From Thiomonas delicata (lineage in GTDB: Bacteria > Pseudomonadota > Gammaproteobacteria > Burkholderiales > Burkholderiaceae_C), in the NCBI RefSeq assembly GCF_900088825.1, contig NZ_LT592171.1:336009-400008 (forward strand): a stretch of DNA of 64,000 bases. The letters are read 5' to 3'. This document shows positions 34,170 through 42,949 of the stretch, one piece after another. Position numbers and translations under genes: made by a program. How positions within the stretch are numbered: the first letter of the stretch is position 1; each line of letters opens with the position of its first letter. The notes under the pieces are model-generated. The model did no database searches, was not told where the DNA came from, and was given only the letters and a program-made list of their open reading frames with translations.

Positions 34170-35777
34170 TCAGAACCCTACGGCCTGCCCGTCGCGCCTG
34201 GAGTCGCTCGCTGCGACATAGCCGTCCAGCGGGTCGTCCGAGAGCTTCCAGATGAACTGCCCCGCGCCGAAATCCATGTAGACGTCGGGATCGGCCGTGA
34301 CCGCGTGGCCCATGGCGCGCAACGCTTCGACCCGGTCCCGGGCCGTCGTCGCCTCGCAGTCGATCGACAGTCCCGTGCCGACCTTCCAGCGCGGCGCATC
34401 GCAGGCCGCCTGTGGCTGCTGGGCATAGGTCAGCATGCGCACCAGGGTCTGCAAGTGGCCCTGCGGCTGCATATTGCCGCCCATCACGCCGAAGCTCATC
34501 TGCGGTTTGCCGTCCTTGGTGACGAAGCCGGGAATGATGGTGTGGAAGGGGCGCTTGCCGCCTTGCACGAGGTTGGGGTGCTCGGGCTGCAGCGTGAAGC
34601 CATGGCCGCGGTTCTGCAGGCTGACGCCGGTGCCGGGCACGACCACGCCGCTGCCGAAGCCCATGTAGTTGGACTGGATCAGGCTGACCATCATGCCGCC
34701 CTCGTCGGCCGCGCTCAGGTAGATGGTGCCGCCGCGCGGCGGGGTGCCGTGCTGGAACGCGGTGGCGCGGCGCATGTCGATGCGCCTGGCGCGCTCGGTG
34801 AGGTAGGCGTCGCTGAGCAGGTCGGCCGGCGTCACCGCAGTCATCGCGCGCGCGTCGCCGACCCAGCGGTAGGTGTCGGCGAAGGCCAGCTTCATCGCCT
34901 CGATCTGCAGATGCTGCGCCTCGAGGCTGTCCGCCGCGTATTGGCCGATGTCGAGCTTGTCGACGATGCCCAGCGCCATCAGCGCCGCGATGCCCTGGCC
35001 GTTGGGCGGAATCTCGTGCACGGTATGGCCGGCGTAATCCTTGGCGATCGGCGTCACCCACTCGGGCTGGTAGCCGGCGAGATCGGCCAGGGTCATGCTC
35101 CCGCCATGGTTCTTGGCGTGTGCCACGATCTTCTCCGCGACCTCGCCGCGGTAGAACGCCTCACCCTGCGTCAGCGCGATCTGCCGCAGCGTGGCGCCCG
35201 CCGCGCTGAACACGAAACGCTCGCCGGGCCGGGGCGCGCGTCCGTGCGGCATGAAGGCTTCGGCGAAACCGGGCTGTTCCTGTAACAACGGCACCTGCCG
35301 CGCCCATTTGTCGGCCACGATGCAGGCCACGCCGTGGCCGCGCTCGGCCAGTTCGATGGCGGGCTCCAGCAGATCGGCGAACGGCAGCTTGCCCAGGCGC
35401 CGCGACAGCGCGACCCAGCCGGCGATGGCCCCCGGCGTCGTCACCGTATCCCAGCCCCGCACCGGCAACGCGGCGCCGTGCCTGCGGGCGAAGTAGTCCG
35501 GATTCCACGCCGCCGGCGCCACGCCCGAGGCGTTGAGGCCGAGCAGTTGCGTGCCGTCCCAGACGATGGCGAACAGGTCGCTGCCCAGGCCGTTGGACAC
35601 GGGTTCGACGATGGTCATGGCCGCGGCCGTGGCAATCGCCGCATCCACCGCGTTGCCGCCCTTGAGCAGCATGCGCAACCCGGCCTGCGCGGCCAGCGGC
35701 TGCGAGGTGGCGACGACATTGCGCGCCATCAGCGGACTGCGCAGGGTGGGGTAGGGGTTCTGCCAGTTGAATTGCAT
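34170..35777 (-). CDS. Gamma-glutamyltransferase family protein (YwrD-like)
   Basis: A 535-residue Ntn-hydrolase-fold protein of the gamma-glutamyltranspeptidase family. It begins MARNVVATSQPLAAQAG and LKGGNAVDAAIATAAAMTIV, which are conserved. The self-processing site would be the Thr in GGTIYLSAADEGG near residue 350; the classical TTH(F/V) is replaced by TIY, as in YwrD and cephalosporin-acylase-like members. Substrates are therefore uncertain. No signal peptide is seen. It follows the GntR gene by 12 bases on the same strand, so the two form a unit divergent from the malonate decarboxylase operon. Confidence 0.88.
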   Translation of the reverse strand: MQFNWQNPYPTLRSPLMARNVVATSQPLAAQAGLRMLLKGGNAVDAAIATAAAMTIVEPVSNGLGSDLFAIVWDGTQLLGLNASGVAPAAWNPDYFARRHGAALPVRGWDTVTTPGAIAGWVALSRRLGKLPFADLLEPAIELAERGHGVACIVADKWARQVPLLQEQPGFAEAFMPHGRAPRPGERFVFSAAGATLRQIALTQGEAFYRGEVAEKIVAHAKNHGGSMTLADLAGYQPEWVTPIAKDYAGHTVHEIPPNGQGIAALMALGIVDKLDIGQYAADSLEAQHLQIEAMKLAFADTYRWVGDARAMTAVTPADLLSDAYLTERARRIDMRRATAFQHGTPPRGGTIYLSAADEGGMMVSLIQSNYMGFGSGVVVPGTGVSLQNRGHGFTLQPEHPNLVQGGKRPFHTIIPGFVTKDGKPQMSFGVMGGNMQPQGHLQTLVRMLTYAQQPQAACDAPRWKVGTGLSIDCEATTARDRVEALRAMGHAVTADPDVYMDFGAGQFIWKLSDDPLDGYVAASDSRRDGQAVGF

Positions 35778-35789
35778 GGTCGGGATTCG

Positions 35790-36467
35790 TCAGGCTTGTT
35801 CCGTCGCGGTCCGCAGTTGCGAGAGCGCAGCCATCAGGTCGGCGAACCTTTCGCCTTGCACCATGACATGCCCGCGCAAGGCTTGCGCAGCGCGCTCGCC
35901 GTCGCCCGCCTTGATGGCGTCGACGATGGCCTGATGTTCGCCGAACGAGGCCTGCAGCCGGCCTTTGACGCGCAACTGCAGCCGGCGATATGGGCGCAGC
36001 CTGCGATGCAGCGTGGTTGCCTGTTCGCACAGGAAGCCGTTGTGGCTTCCGGCGTAGATCTGGTGGTGGAAGTTTTCGTTGAGGTGGTAGTAGGTGTCGG
36101 CGTCGCCGGCGTTGCGCGCGGTTTCGCAGGCCAGGTGCGCGGCTTCCAGGGCGGCGAGTTGGTCCGCCTGCATGCGCCGGGCGGCGTAGCGGCCGCACAT
36201 GGCCTCGAATTCGGCCATGACCTCGAACATTTCGATCAGGCGCTGGGGGCTGAGCTGGGCCACGGTCGCGCCGCGTCGGTGCCGGATGTCGACCATGCCG
36301 GCGGCGGCCAGCTGCACCATCGCCTCGCGCACGGGGGTGCGCGAGACACCGAAGCGCTGGGTCAGTTCGGCTTCGTCCAGAGGCGCCCCAGGTGGCAGTT
36401 TCCCGGTGGCAATGTCTTCTTCGATGGACTCGCGCAGCCGGTCGGCGAGGGAGAGGGGTTCGTCCAT
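35790..36467 (-). CDS. GntR-family regulator (FCD type), candidate MdcY-like repressor
   Basis: A 225-residue FadR-subfamily regulator. The winged helix spans residues 8-72 (LTQRFGVSRTPVREAMVQL). The FCD ligand domain spans about residues 80-215, with metal-type ligands in YHLNENFHHQIYAGSHN and the late His in LRGHVMVQ. It is transcribed away from mdcA across a 134-base gap that holds a palindrome, the usual place for a local regulator. In Acinetobacter a GntR protein, MdcY, represses the malonate decarboxylase operon, so this gene is the best candidate for that role here. It could instead respond to a substrate of the adjacent GGT-like enzyme. Confidence 0.88.
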   Translation of the reverse strand: MDEPLSLADRLRESIEEDIATGKLPPGAPLDEAELTQRFGVSRTPVREAMVQLAAAGMVDIRHRRGATVAQLSPQRLIEMFEVMAEFEAMCGRYAARRMQADQLAALEAAHLACETARNAGDADTYYHLNENFHHQIYAGSHNGFLCEQATTLHRRLRPYRRLQLRVKGRLQASFGEHQAIVDAIKAGDGERAAQALRGHVMVQGERFADLMAALSQLRTATEQA

Positions 36468-36531
36468 GCGCCAATACTACTTGGACTTCGCGCGACGCGG
36501 TGGGCATGTTATGTGTCCTGGTAAACCCCAG

Positions 36532-36545
36532 ATTGCGCATGCAAT
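36532..36545. promoter_or_regulatory. Palindrome in the gntR-mdcA intergenic region
   Basis: ATTGC-GCAT-GCAAT, with 5-bp perfect arms, followed by a further GCAAT copy at 36546-36550. It lies 56 bases before the proposed mdcA start and 65 bases before the GntR start. It resembles, with different spacing, the ATTG...CAAT palindrome reported for MdcY. Binding by the neighbouring GntR protein is inference. Confidence 0.5.
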
Positions 36546-36601
36546 GCAATAAAACAAAAATACAAAAAACAGATTTATGTATTTTTCGGAGACTTGCACC
36601 T

Positions 36602-38272
36602 TTGACTTCCACCGCCACGCCACACCAAGCTGGCGTTCGCGCGCCGGTTTGGAACCAGCGCCGCGACGACAAGGCGCGGCGCTTGAGCGCCGTGGCGCAT
36701 TTGGCGGACGGCTGCGTCTTGCCGACCTCGCGCATGGTCGAGGCACTGGAACTGTTGCTGGCGCCGGGCGACCGCGTGGCGCTGGAAGGCAACAACCAGA
36801 AGCAGGCTGACTTCCTCTCGCGCAGCCTGGCGCGGGTGGACCCGGGCCGGATCCACGGTCTGCACCTGCTCATCTCCAGCATCAGCCGGCCCGAGCATTT
36901 GTCCTTGTTCGAGGACGGCATCGCCCGGCGCGTGGACTTTGCCTTTGCCGGTCCGCAAAGCCTGCGCGTGGCCCAGCTGCTGGAGGACGGCAAGCTGGAG
37001 ATCGGCGCCATCCACACTTATGTGGAGCTGTATGCGCGCATGTTCATCGACCTGACGCCGCATGTGGCGCTGGTCTGCGCCGACAAGGCCGACGCGCAGG
37101 GCAATCTGTACACCGGACCGAACACCGAGGACACGCCGACCATCGTCGAGGCCACGGCGTTCCGGCAAGGCATCGTCATCGCCCAGGTCAACGAACTGGT
37201 GGACGCGCTGCCGCGGGTGGACATTCCCGGCTCCTGGGTGGATTTCGTCGTGGTCGCGGATCGCCCGTTCGCCATCGAGCCGCTGTTCACGCGCGACCCG
37301 CGCCACATCACCGACCTGCAGGTGCTCATGGGGATGATGGCCATCCGCGGCATCTACGAACGCTACCAGGTCACAGCGTTGAACCATGGCATCGGCTTCG
37401 ACACCGCGGCCATCGAATTGCTGCTGCCGACCTACGGCGCATCGCTCGGGCTGAAGGGCAAGATCTGCCGCAACTGGGCGCTCAACCCGCACCCCACGCT
37501 GATTCCGGCCATCGAGAGCGGCTGGGTGGAGAGCGTGCATTGCTTCGGCAGCGAGGTCGGCATGGAGGACTACATCGCGGCGCGTCCGGATGTGTTCTTC
37601 GTCGGCCGCGACGGCTCCATGCGCTCCAACCGCGTGCTGTGCCAGCTGGCCGGCCAGTACGGTGTGGATCTGTTCATCGGCTCGACGCTGCAGATGGACG
37701 CCGACGCCAATTCGTCCACCGTCACGCTGGGGCGGTTGACCGGCTTCGGCGGCGCGCCCAATATGGGGCACGATCCGCGCGGCCGTCGCCATCCGTCGCC
37801 GGCCTGGCTGTCGCTGATCACGGAGGACGCGCCGGTGGTGCGCGGGCGCAAGCTGGTGGTGCAACTGGTGGAGACCTACCAGAAGGGCGGCGTGCCGGCG
37901 TTGGTCGATTCGCTGGACGCCGTCGAGGTCGGCAAGAAGAGCGGCATGCCGATCGCGCCCATCATGATCTATGGTGACGACGTCAGCCACGTCGTCACCG
38001 AGGAAGGCATCGCCTACCTCTACAAGGCGCAGGGGCAGGAGGAACGCCGCGCCGCGCTGGCCGCGGTGGCGGGCGTCACCCCCATCGGCCAGCGCGCCGA
38101 CGCCGCGCGCACGCGGGGCCTGCGCGAACGCGGCATCGTGGCCTATCCGGAAGATCTCGGCGTCAGCCCGCTGCAGGCCAAGCGCTCCCTGCTCGCGGCG
38201 CGCAGCATCGAGGATCTCGTCACCTGGTCGGGCGGCCTGTATCGTCCCCCGGCGCGGTTTCGGAGCTGGTGA
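36602..38272 (+). CDS. mdcA: Malonate decarboxylase alpha subunit (acetyl-ACP:malonate transferase)
   Basis: A 556-residue MdcA subunit, which exchanges the acetyl group on the acyl carrier protein for malonate, the first step of malonate decarboxylation. Typical text includes LLAPGDRVALEGNNQKQADF, ATAFRQGIVIAQVNELVD, and TGFGGAPNMGHDPRGRRHPS near residue 380. The start is proposed as TTG 36602 because TTCGGAG lies nine bases upstream and the length then fits MdcA (about 550). An in-frame ATG at 36539 would add 21 residues and run through the operator region. It is the first gene of mdcABCDEGH. Confidence 0.93.
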   Translation: MTSTATPHQAGVRAPVWNQRRDDKARRLSAVAHLADGCVLPTSRMVEALELLLAPGDRVALEGNNQKQADFLSRSLARVDPGRIHGLHLLISSISRPEHLSLFEDGIARRVDFAFAGPQSLRVAQLLEDGKLEIGAIHTYVELYARMFIDLTPHVALVCADKADAQGNLYTGPNTEDTPTIVEATAFRQGIVIAQVNELVDALPRVDIPGSWVDFVVVADRPFAIEPLFTRDPRHITDLQVLMGMMAIRGIYERYQVTALNHGIGFDTAAIELLLPTYGASLGLKGKICRNWALNPHPTLIPAIESGWVESVHCFGSEVGMEDYIAARPDVFFVGRDGSMRSNRVLCQLAGQYGVDLFIGSTLQMDADANSSTVTLGRLTGFGGAPNMGHDPRGRRHPSPAWLSLITEDAPVVRGRKLVVQLVETYQKGGVPALVDSLDAVEVGKKSGMPIAPIMIYGDDVSHVVTEEGIAYLYKAQGQEERRAALAAVAGVTPIGQRADAARTRGLRERGIVAYPEDLGVSPLQAKRSLLAARSIEDLVTWSGGLYRPPARFRSW

Positions 38273-39183
38273 GCATGGTCATGGCGACTTCGATGCGGCC
38301 CGCTTTGCAAACCCCCGCGTTGGCGACGGCGGACGACTGGGCCGACCGCGCGGTGCAGGCGCTGCGCGACGAGGCCCTGCTCACGCCCAAGCCCGCGCTT
38401 GTCGATGGTCGCGGCAGCGGCGCGCATCGCGATCTCGACCTGGCGCGCATGCTGCGCTCGGCCGAGGCCTTGCGCCTGCCCTTCGCCGACATGGCGCGCG
38501 CGGCGGCCGGTGCCAGGCCTTCGCCCGATCTGCGCGCGCGCCTGGCCGCCATCGGCCGCGTCGCCGAGCAGCGCATGATGATGGCCACCGACGGCAGCAA
38601 TGCCCACCGTGGCGCCATCTGGGCGCTTGGCCTGCTGGTCGCGGCGGGCTCCATGCGTCTCGACGGCGGGGGGCCGGAACAGCTTGCAGCGACCGCCGCC
38701 GCGATCGCGCGTCATCCGGACCGGCACGCCCCGGGCCTCGATTCCCACGGTGCCCGGGTGTGCCGCCGCTTCGGGCTGGGAGGCGCGAGGGCCGAGGCCT
38801 GCGCCGGTTTTCCGCACGCCGTGCGGCTGGGCCTGCCGGCCTTGCGCCGCGCACGCGCCCAGGGCTACGGCGAGAGCCACGCCAGGCTGGACGCGCTGCT
38901 GGCCATCATGGCCCGCTTGCCCGACACTTGCTTGCTGCACCGCGGCGGGCTGGCCGCGCTGCGCGCGGCGCAGCACGGCGCGTGGGCCGTGCTCGATGCC
39001 GGCGGCGCGGCCACGGCCCGGGGCTGGCAAGGATTGATGCGCCTGGACGCCGACCTGCTGGAGCGCAACGCCTCGCCAGGAGGCAGCGCCGACCTGCTGG
39101 CGGTCACGCTGTTTCTCGACGGCATCGCACGGCAGGACGGTGGCGCGGACGGGGAAATCGGACGGGCACGATGGAAACATTGA
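38269..39183 (+). CDS. mdcB: Triphosphoribosyl-dephospho-CoA synthase
   Basis: A 304-residue MdcB/CitG-like enzyme that makes 2'-(5''-triphosphoribosyl)-3'-dephospho-CoA, the precursor of the prosthetic group of the malonate decarboxylase ACP. The family motif is TDGSNAHRGAIWALGLLVAA near residues 106-125. The start is GTG 38269, overlapping the mdcA stop (GTGA); ATG codons at 38275 and 38281 are alternatives. Its end overlaps mdcC by 13 bases. Confidence 0.92.
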   Translation: MSMVMATSMRPALQTPALATADDWADRAVQALRDEALLTPKPALVDGRGSGAHRDLDLARMLRSAEALRLPFADMARAAAGARPSPDLRARLAAIGRVAEQRMMMATDGSNAHRGAIWALGLLVAAGSMRLDGGGPEQLAATAAAIARHPDRHAPGLDSHGARVCRRFGLGGARAEACAGFPHAVRLGLPALRRARAQGYGESHARLDALLAIMARLPDTCLLHRGGLAALRAAQHGAWAVLDAGGAATARGWQGLMRLDADLLERNASPGGSADLLAVTLFLDGIARQDGGADGEIGRARWKH

Positions 39184-39464
39184 ATTTCACATTCGAGGCC
39201 GAGCGTCCGGTGGCGCACCGCGCCCATGTCGGCGTGGTCGGCTCGGGCGATCTCGAGGTGCTGCTCGAACCGGCTTCGGGCGCGACGACGACGGTGTGCG
39301 TGCGCACCAGCGTGGACGGCTACGGCGCGATCTGGCGCAAGGTGCTGGAGCGGTTTCATGCCCGCCATCGATGCGCGGCCAGGATCGAGATCAACGACTT
39401 CGGCGCCACGCCCGGCGTCGTCGCGCTGCGCCTGGAACAGGCGGTGGAGGCGAGTCAGGCATGA
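39171..39464 (+). CDS. mdcC: Malonate decarboxylase acyl carrier protein (delta subunit)
   Basis: A 97-residue ACP carrying the 2'-(5''-phosphoribosyl)-3'-dephospho-CoA group. The attachment site is Ser25 in VVGSGDLEVLLEP. The family-typical NDFGATPGVVALRLEQA follows near the C-terminus. ATG 39171 lies inside mdcB, and the stop overlaps mdcD as ATGA, so translation is tightly coupled. Confidence 0.94.
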   Translation: METLNFTFEAERPVAHRAHVGVVGSGDLEVLLEPASGATTTVCVRTSVDGYGAIWRKVLERFHARHRCAARIEINDFGATPGVVALRLEQAVEASQA

Positions 39465-40300
39465 ATGCGGCGCTGGACCGTCCGAGCTTCGTCGAGTTGG
39501 GCGCGCGCGAGCGCGCCGCCGCCGTGCTCGATCCCGGCAGCCTGCGCGAGCTGGTCGGGCCTTTCGACCGTCTGACCTCGCCCTGGCTGCCGCGCCAGGG
39601 CATCGTGCCGCAGGCCGACGACGGCGTGGTGGTGGCGCGCGGCACCCTGGGCGGCCGGGCCGCCGTGGTGCTGTCCATCGAGGGAGCCTTCCAGGGCGGC
39701 AGCATCGGCGAAGTCTCGGGCGCCAAGATCGCCGGTGCGCTGGAACTGGCCTTGCGCGACTGCGAGGCCGGTCGTCCGGTGCGGCCGGTGCTGCTGCTGG
39801 AGACCGGCGGCGTGCGCCTGCAGGAGGCCAATCTCGGCCTGGCGGCGATCGCCGAGATCCAGTCCGCCGTCGTGGCCCTGCGTCGCCATGTGCCTGTCGT
39901 GGCCGTGGTGGCGGGCATGGTCGGCTGTTTCGGCGGCATGTCGCTGGTGGCCGCGCTGTGCAGTCATCTGGTGATGACCCGCCAGGGCCGGTTGGGCATG
40001 AACGGCCCCGAGGTCATCGAGCAGGAAGCGGGGCTGGAGGAACTCGACGCCGGCGACCGCCGGCTGATCTGGAGCCTGATCGGTGGCGAGCAGCGCTGGG
40101 CCACCGGGCTGGCCGACGCCCTGGTGGATGACGATGCCGACCAAGTGCGCGACGCGGTGCTCGGCGCCTTCGACGCCCCCGATGCCGCGTGGCCGCGCAG
40201 CGCGCAGGTCGACGTCTATCGTCTGCGCATCGAACAGGCGGCGGCCATGTCCGAGCTGGACGGCCCTGCTTTGCGGGCATTGTGGCCACGCGAGACATGA
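39461..40300 (+). CDS. mdcD: Malonate decarboxylase beta subunit (malonyl-ACP decarboxylase)
   Basis: A 279-residue crotonase/carboxyltransferase-fold subunit that decarboxylates malonyl-S-ACP together with MdcE. Typical text includes FQGGSIGEVSGAKIAGALEL, LLLETGGVRLQEANLGLAAI, and GRLGMNGPEVIEQEAG near residue 180. It overlaps mdcC and mdcE by four bases at each end. Confidence 0.94.
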   Translation: MNAALDRPSFVELGARERAAAVLDPGSLRELVGPFDRLTSPWLPRQGIVPQADDGVVVARGTLGGRAAVVLSIEGAFQGGSIGEVSGAKIAGALELALRDCEAGRPVRPVLLLETGGVRLQEANLGLAAIAEIQSAVVALRRHVPVVAVVAGMVGCFGGMSLVAALCSHLVMTRQGRLGMNGPEVIEQEAGLEELDAGDRRLIWSLIGGEQRWATGLADALVDDDADQVRDAVLGAFDAPDAAWPRSAQVDVYRLRIEQAAAMSELDGPALRALWPRET

Positions 40301-41118
40301 CACCCATGGACACGATTTCGACACGCGGCCGCGCCTGGTTCGACGCCTTGCGCGGTGAAGCCCCGGCATTGCCTGGTTTGCCGCCTTCGGTGCGCGCGGC
40401 CGACGGCCTGATCGGAAACCGCCGCGCGCGCTTGCTGGCCGTCGTGCCCGATCCCGACAGCCCCTATCCACGCGCCCGGCGCGGCGAGGTCGGCCTGCGC
40501 GAAGGCTGGGGCCTGGCCCAGGCCGTGCGCGAGGCCATGGAGCAGGACGCCGCGGGGCCGAAGCGCGCGCTGCTCGCCATCGTCGACGTGCCGAGCCAGG
40601 CCTACGGCCGGCGCGAGGAGATGCTCGGCATCCACCTGGCCTGCGCCGCCGCGGTGGACGCCTACGCCGCCGCGCGCTGGGCCGGGCACCCTGTGGTGGC
40701 GTTGCTGGTCGGCGCGGCCATGTCGGGCGCCTTCCTGGCCCACGGTTACCAGGCGCACCGCATCGTGGCGCTGGACGATCCGCGCGTCATGGTCCATGCC
40801 ATGGGACGCGAGGCGGCGGCGCGGGTCACGCGGCGCCCGGTCGACGAACTCGACGCGCTGGGGGCGGCGAATCCGCCCATGTCCTACCGCCTCGCCGACT
40901 ACGCGCGCCTGGGCTTGCTGCACAGGCTGCTGAGCGGGGTGAACGCCGACAACCCCGATGTGAACGCTCTCGGCGTCGTGCGGCAGGCCGTGCTGGAGGC
41001 GCTGGCCGACATCGGCGCCGACGAACGCGGACTCGGCGTGCGGCTGGAGTCGGCGCAGGCGCGCGACGGCCGCGCGGCGTCGCGCGAGGTGCGGCGGCGG
41101 CTCGCCGCGCAGTGGTGA
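40297..41118 (+). CDS. mdcE: Malonate decarboxylase gamma subunit
   Basis: A 273-residue subunit that pairs with MdcD. Typical text includes RRGEVGLREGWGLAQAVREA, VDVPSQAYGRREEMLGIHLA and VGAAMSGAFLAHGYQAHRIV. The ATG at 40297 overlaps the mdcD stop (ATGA); a second in-frame ATG is at 40306. It is followed by mdcG after 39 bases. Confidence 0.93.
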   Translation: MTPMDTISTRGRAWFDALRGEAPALPGLPPSVRAADGLIGNRRARLLAVVPDPDSPYPRARRGEVGLREGWGLAQAVREAMEQDAAGPKRALLAIVDVPSQAYGRREEMLGIHLACAAAVDAYAAARWAGHPVVALLVGAAMSGAFLAHGYQAHRIVALDDPRVMVHAMGREAAARVTRRPVDELDALGAANPPMSYRLADYARLGLLHRLLSGVNADNPDVNALGVVRQAVLEALADIGADERGLGVRLESAQARDGRAASREVRRRLAAQW

Positions 41119-41157
41119 GCGCCATGGTCGGGAGCATTGCGGCAGAGGGCGAATCCG

Positions 41158-41868
41158 ATGGCTGAAACCCCGTTTGCGCTGCATGCGCCGCCGCGTTCGC
41201 CCGTTCCGGGGCGGGCGCCGTGGTCCGGTGTCGAGCCGCACGATCTGCTCCACCTGCGCCGGCCCGACGCGGTGCAGTTCGACGCGCCACCGCCGCCATG
41301 GGTGGGTCTCGCCTTGCGCCATGTGCCGTGGGTCGTGGTGCGCCGCGCCGCGGCGCGCGACGGTCTGTTGCCGGTGGGCATTCGTGGCGAGACGCGCGAC
41401 TTGCGCTGCGCCGCATGGGTGGCGCCGGAGGACGTGGATCGCGTCTTGTCGCCGCACGCCCTGCGATGCCGCATCGCCTGCCTGAGCGCGGCCAGGATGT
41501 CGCTGCCGGCGGCCAGGGCCTTGGTCGCGGTGGAACGGGCCTGGGCGACCTGGGCCTTGCCCTGGGGGCCGGGAGGCAGTCTGGGTTTCGAACTGGCCAC
41601 GGGCTGGCCCACGGTGGGACGGGACAGCGACCTCGACCTCGTCGTCCACGCCCGCAACCCCCTCTCACGCACCGAAGCACGTCGGCGGCTCGACGCCTTG
41701 CCGGCGCTCGGTGCGCGCATCGACGTTCAGATGGAAACCCCCGCCGGGGTCGTGGCGCTCGCGGAGTTCGCCGGGCAAGGCGACGGCGCCATCCTGCTGC
41801 GCGGCCGGCATGGCCCGCACCTGGTGCGCGACCCGTGGGACTGGATTGCCGCGGACCGGCCGCAGTAG
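41158..41868 (+). CDS. mdcG: Phosphoribosyl-dephospho-CoA transferase (holo-ACP synthase)
   Basis: A 236-residue MdcG enzyme that transfers the prosthetic group onto MdcC. The nucleotidyltransferase-type signature appears as GRDSDLDLVVHARNPLSRTE near residue 160, where the two Asp residues bind metal. The N-terminal part has HDLLHLRRPDAVQFDAPPP. ATG 41158 is preferred over a TTG at 41137. mdcH starts 10 bases after its stop. Confidence 0.92.
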   Translation: MAETPFALHAPPRSPVPGRAPWSGVEPHDLLHLRRPDAVQFDAPPPPWVGLALRHVPWVVVRRAAARDGLLPVGIRGETRDLRCAAWVAPEDVDRVLSPHALRCRIACLSAARMSLPAARALVAVERAWATWALPWGPGGSLGFELATGWPTVGRDSDLDLVVHARNPLSRTEARRRLDALPALGARIDVQMETPAGVVALAEFAGQGDGAILLRGRHGPHLVRDPWDWIAADRPQ

Positions 41869-41878
41869 GCGAGGGCAC

Positions 41879-42841
41879 ATGAAACTGGCCTATCTATGCC
41901 CCGGGCAAGGCGCGCAGACTGCCGGTTTCCTGCACCGCCTGCCGAAGCACGCCGCGGTGGCGCGAACCCTGGACGAGGCGAGCGGGGTTCTGGGGCGCGA
42001 TGTCAGCGAGCTCGATAGCGCCGAGGCGCTGCGCTCGACGGTGGCGGTGCAACTGGCCGTCGTGGTCGCCGGCGTGTGCGTGGCCCGCGCCTTGCGCGAC
42101 GAGGGGGTGCGCCCCGACGCCGTGGCCGGACTTTCCGTGGGCGCCTACACGGCGGCGGTCATCGCCGGCGTGCTGACCCTCGAGCAGTGCCTGCGCCTGG
42201 TGCGCCTGCGCGCCACGCTGATGGAGCAGGCCTACCCGCAGGGCTACGGCATGGCCGTGATCGGCGGCCTGCCGCAGCGCGCGGTGGAAGCCATGATCGA
42301 GGCCGCCTGCACCGGGCTCGAACCGCGGCGGCGCGCATATCTGGCCAATCTGAATGCGCCGGCGCAGTTCGCCATCGCGGGCGCCGACGAGGCGCTGGAG
42401 CGCGTGCTGCAAGCCGCGAGGATGCAAGGCGCGCGCCGCGCCGAGCGCCTGGATGTCGCCGTGCCCTCGCACTGCCCGCTGCTGGCCGGCGTCGCCACGG
42501 CATTGCGCGAGGCGCTGGCCGGCGAGCGCCTCGCCGAACCCGAGCTGCCGTATGCCGGCAACACCACGGCCCGTCTGCTGCGCTCGGCACGCGCCGTGGC
42601 GGCGGATCTGGCCGACAACGTCATGACCCCCGTGCATTGGCACGACGCCAGCCGTGTGCTGTTCGAGAACGGGGTGCGGCATTTCATCGAGCTGCCGCCC
42701 GGACAGGCGCTGACGCAACTGGCCCGTTCGGCTTTTTGCGACGCGCACGCACTCGCGGCGGAGCAGGCCGATCTGGCTTCGCTCGCCCTGTCCGCGCGCC
42801 GCGCGCAACGACATGAGGAGAACGACCGCAACCTTGAATGA
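41879..42841 (+). CDS. mdcH: Malonyl-CoA:ACP transacylase of the malonate decarboxylase system
   Basis: A 320-residue FabD-like transacylase that activates the decarboxylase by charging its ACP with malonyl from malonyl-CoA. The N-terminal CPGQGAQT and the nucleophile Ser86 in GLSVGAYTAAV are intact, and the catalytic His lies in VPSHCPLLAGVA near residue 196. It is the last biosynthetic gene of the operon. The MFS transporter follows 108 bases later. Confidence 0.93.
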   Translation: MKLAYLCPGQGAQTAGFLHRLPKHAAVARTLDEASGVLGRDVSELDSAEALRSTVAVQLAVVVAGVCVARALRDEGVRPDAVAGLSVGAYTAAVIAGVLTLEQCLRLVRLRATLMEQAYPQGYGMAVIGGLPQRAVEAMIEAACTGLEPRRRAYLANLNAPAQFAIAGADEALERVLQAARMQGARRAERLDVAVPSHCPLLAGVATALREALAGERLAEPELPYAGNTTARLLRSARAVAADLADNVMTPVHWHDASRVLFENGVRHFIELPPGQALTQLARSAFCDAHALAAEQADLASLALSARRAQRHEENDRNLE

Positions 42842-42949
42842 GACAGCACGCCGGTTGGCGGCGTGAACCGGCAGGTCTCGCGACCCCCGCCGCCATGCGC
42901 AACGACTCGTGGGGCCGATGCCCCGCGACACACCGAAGGAGACATCAAG

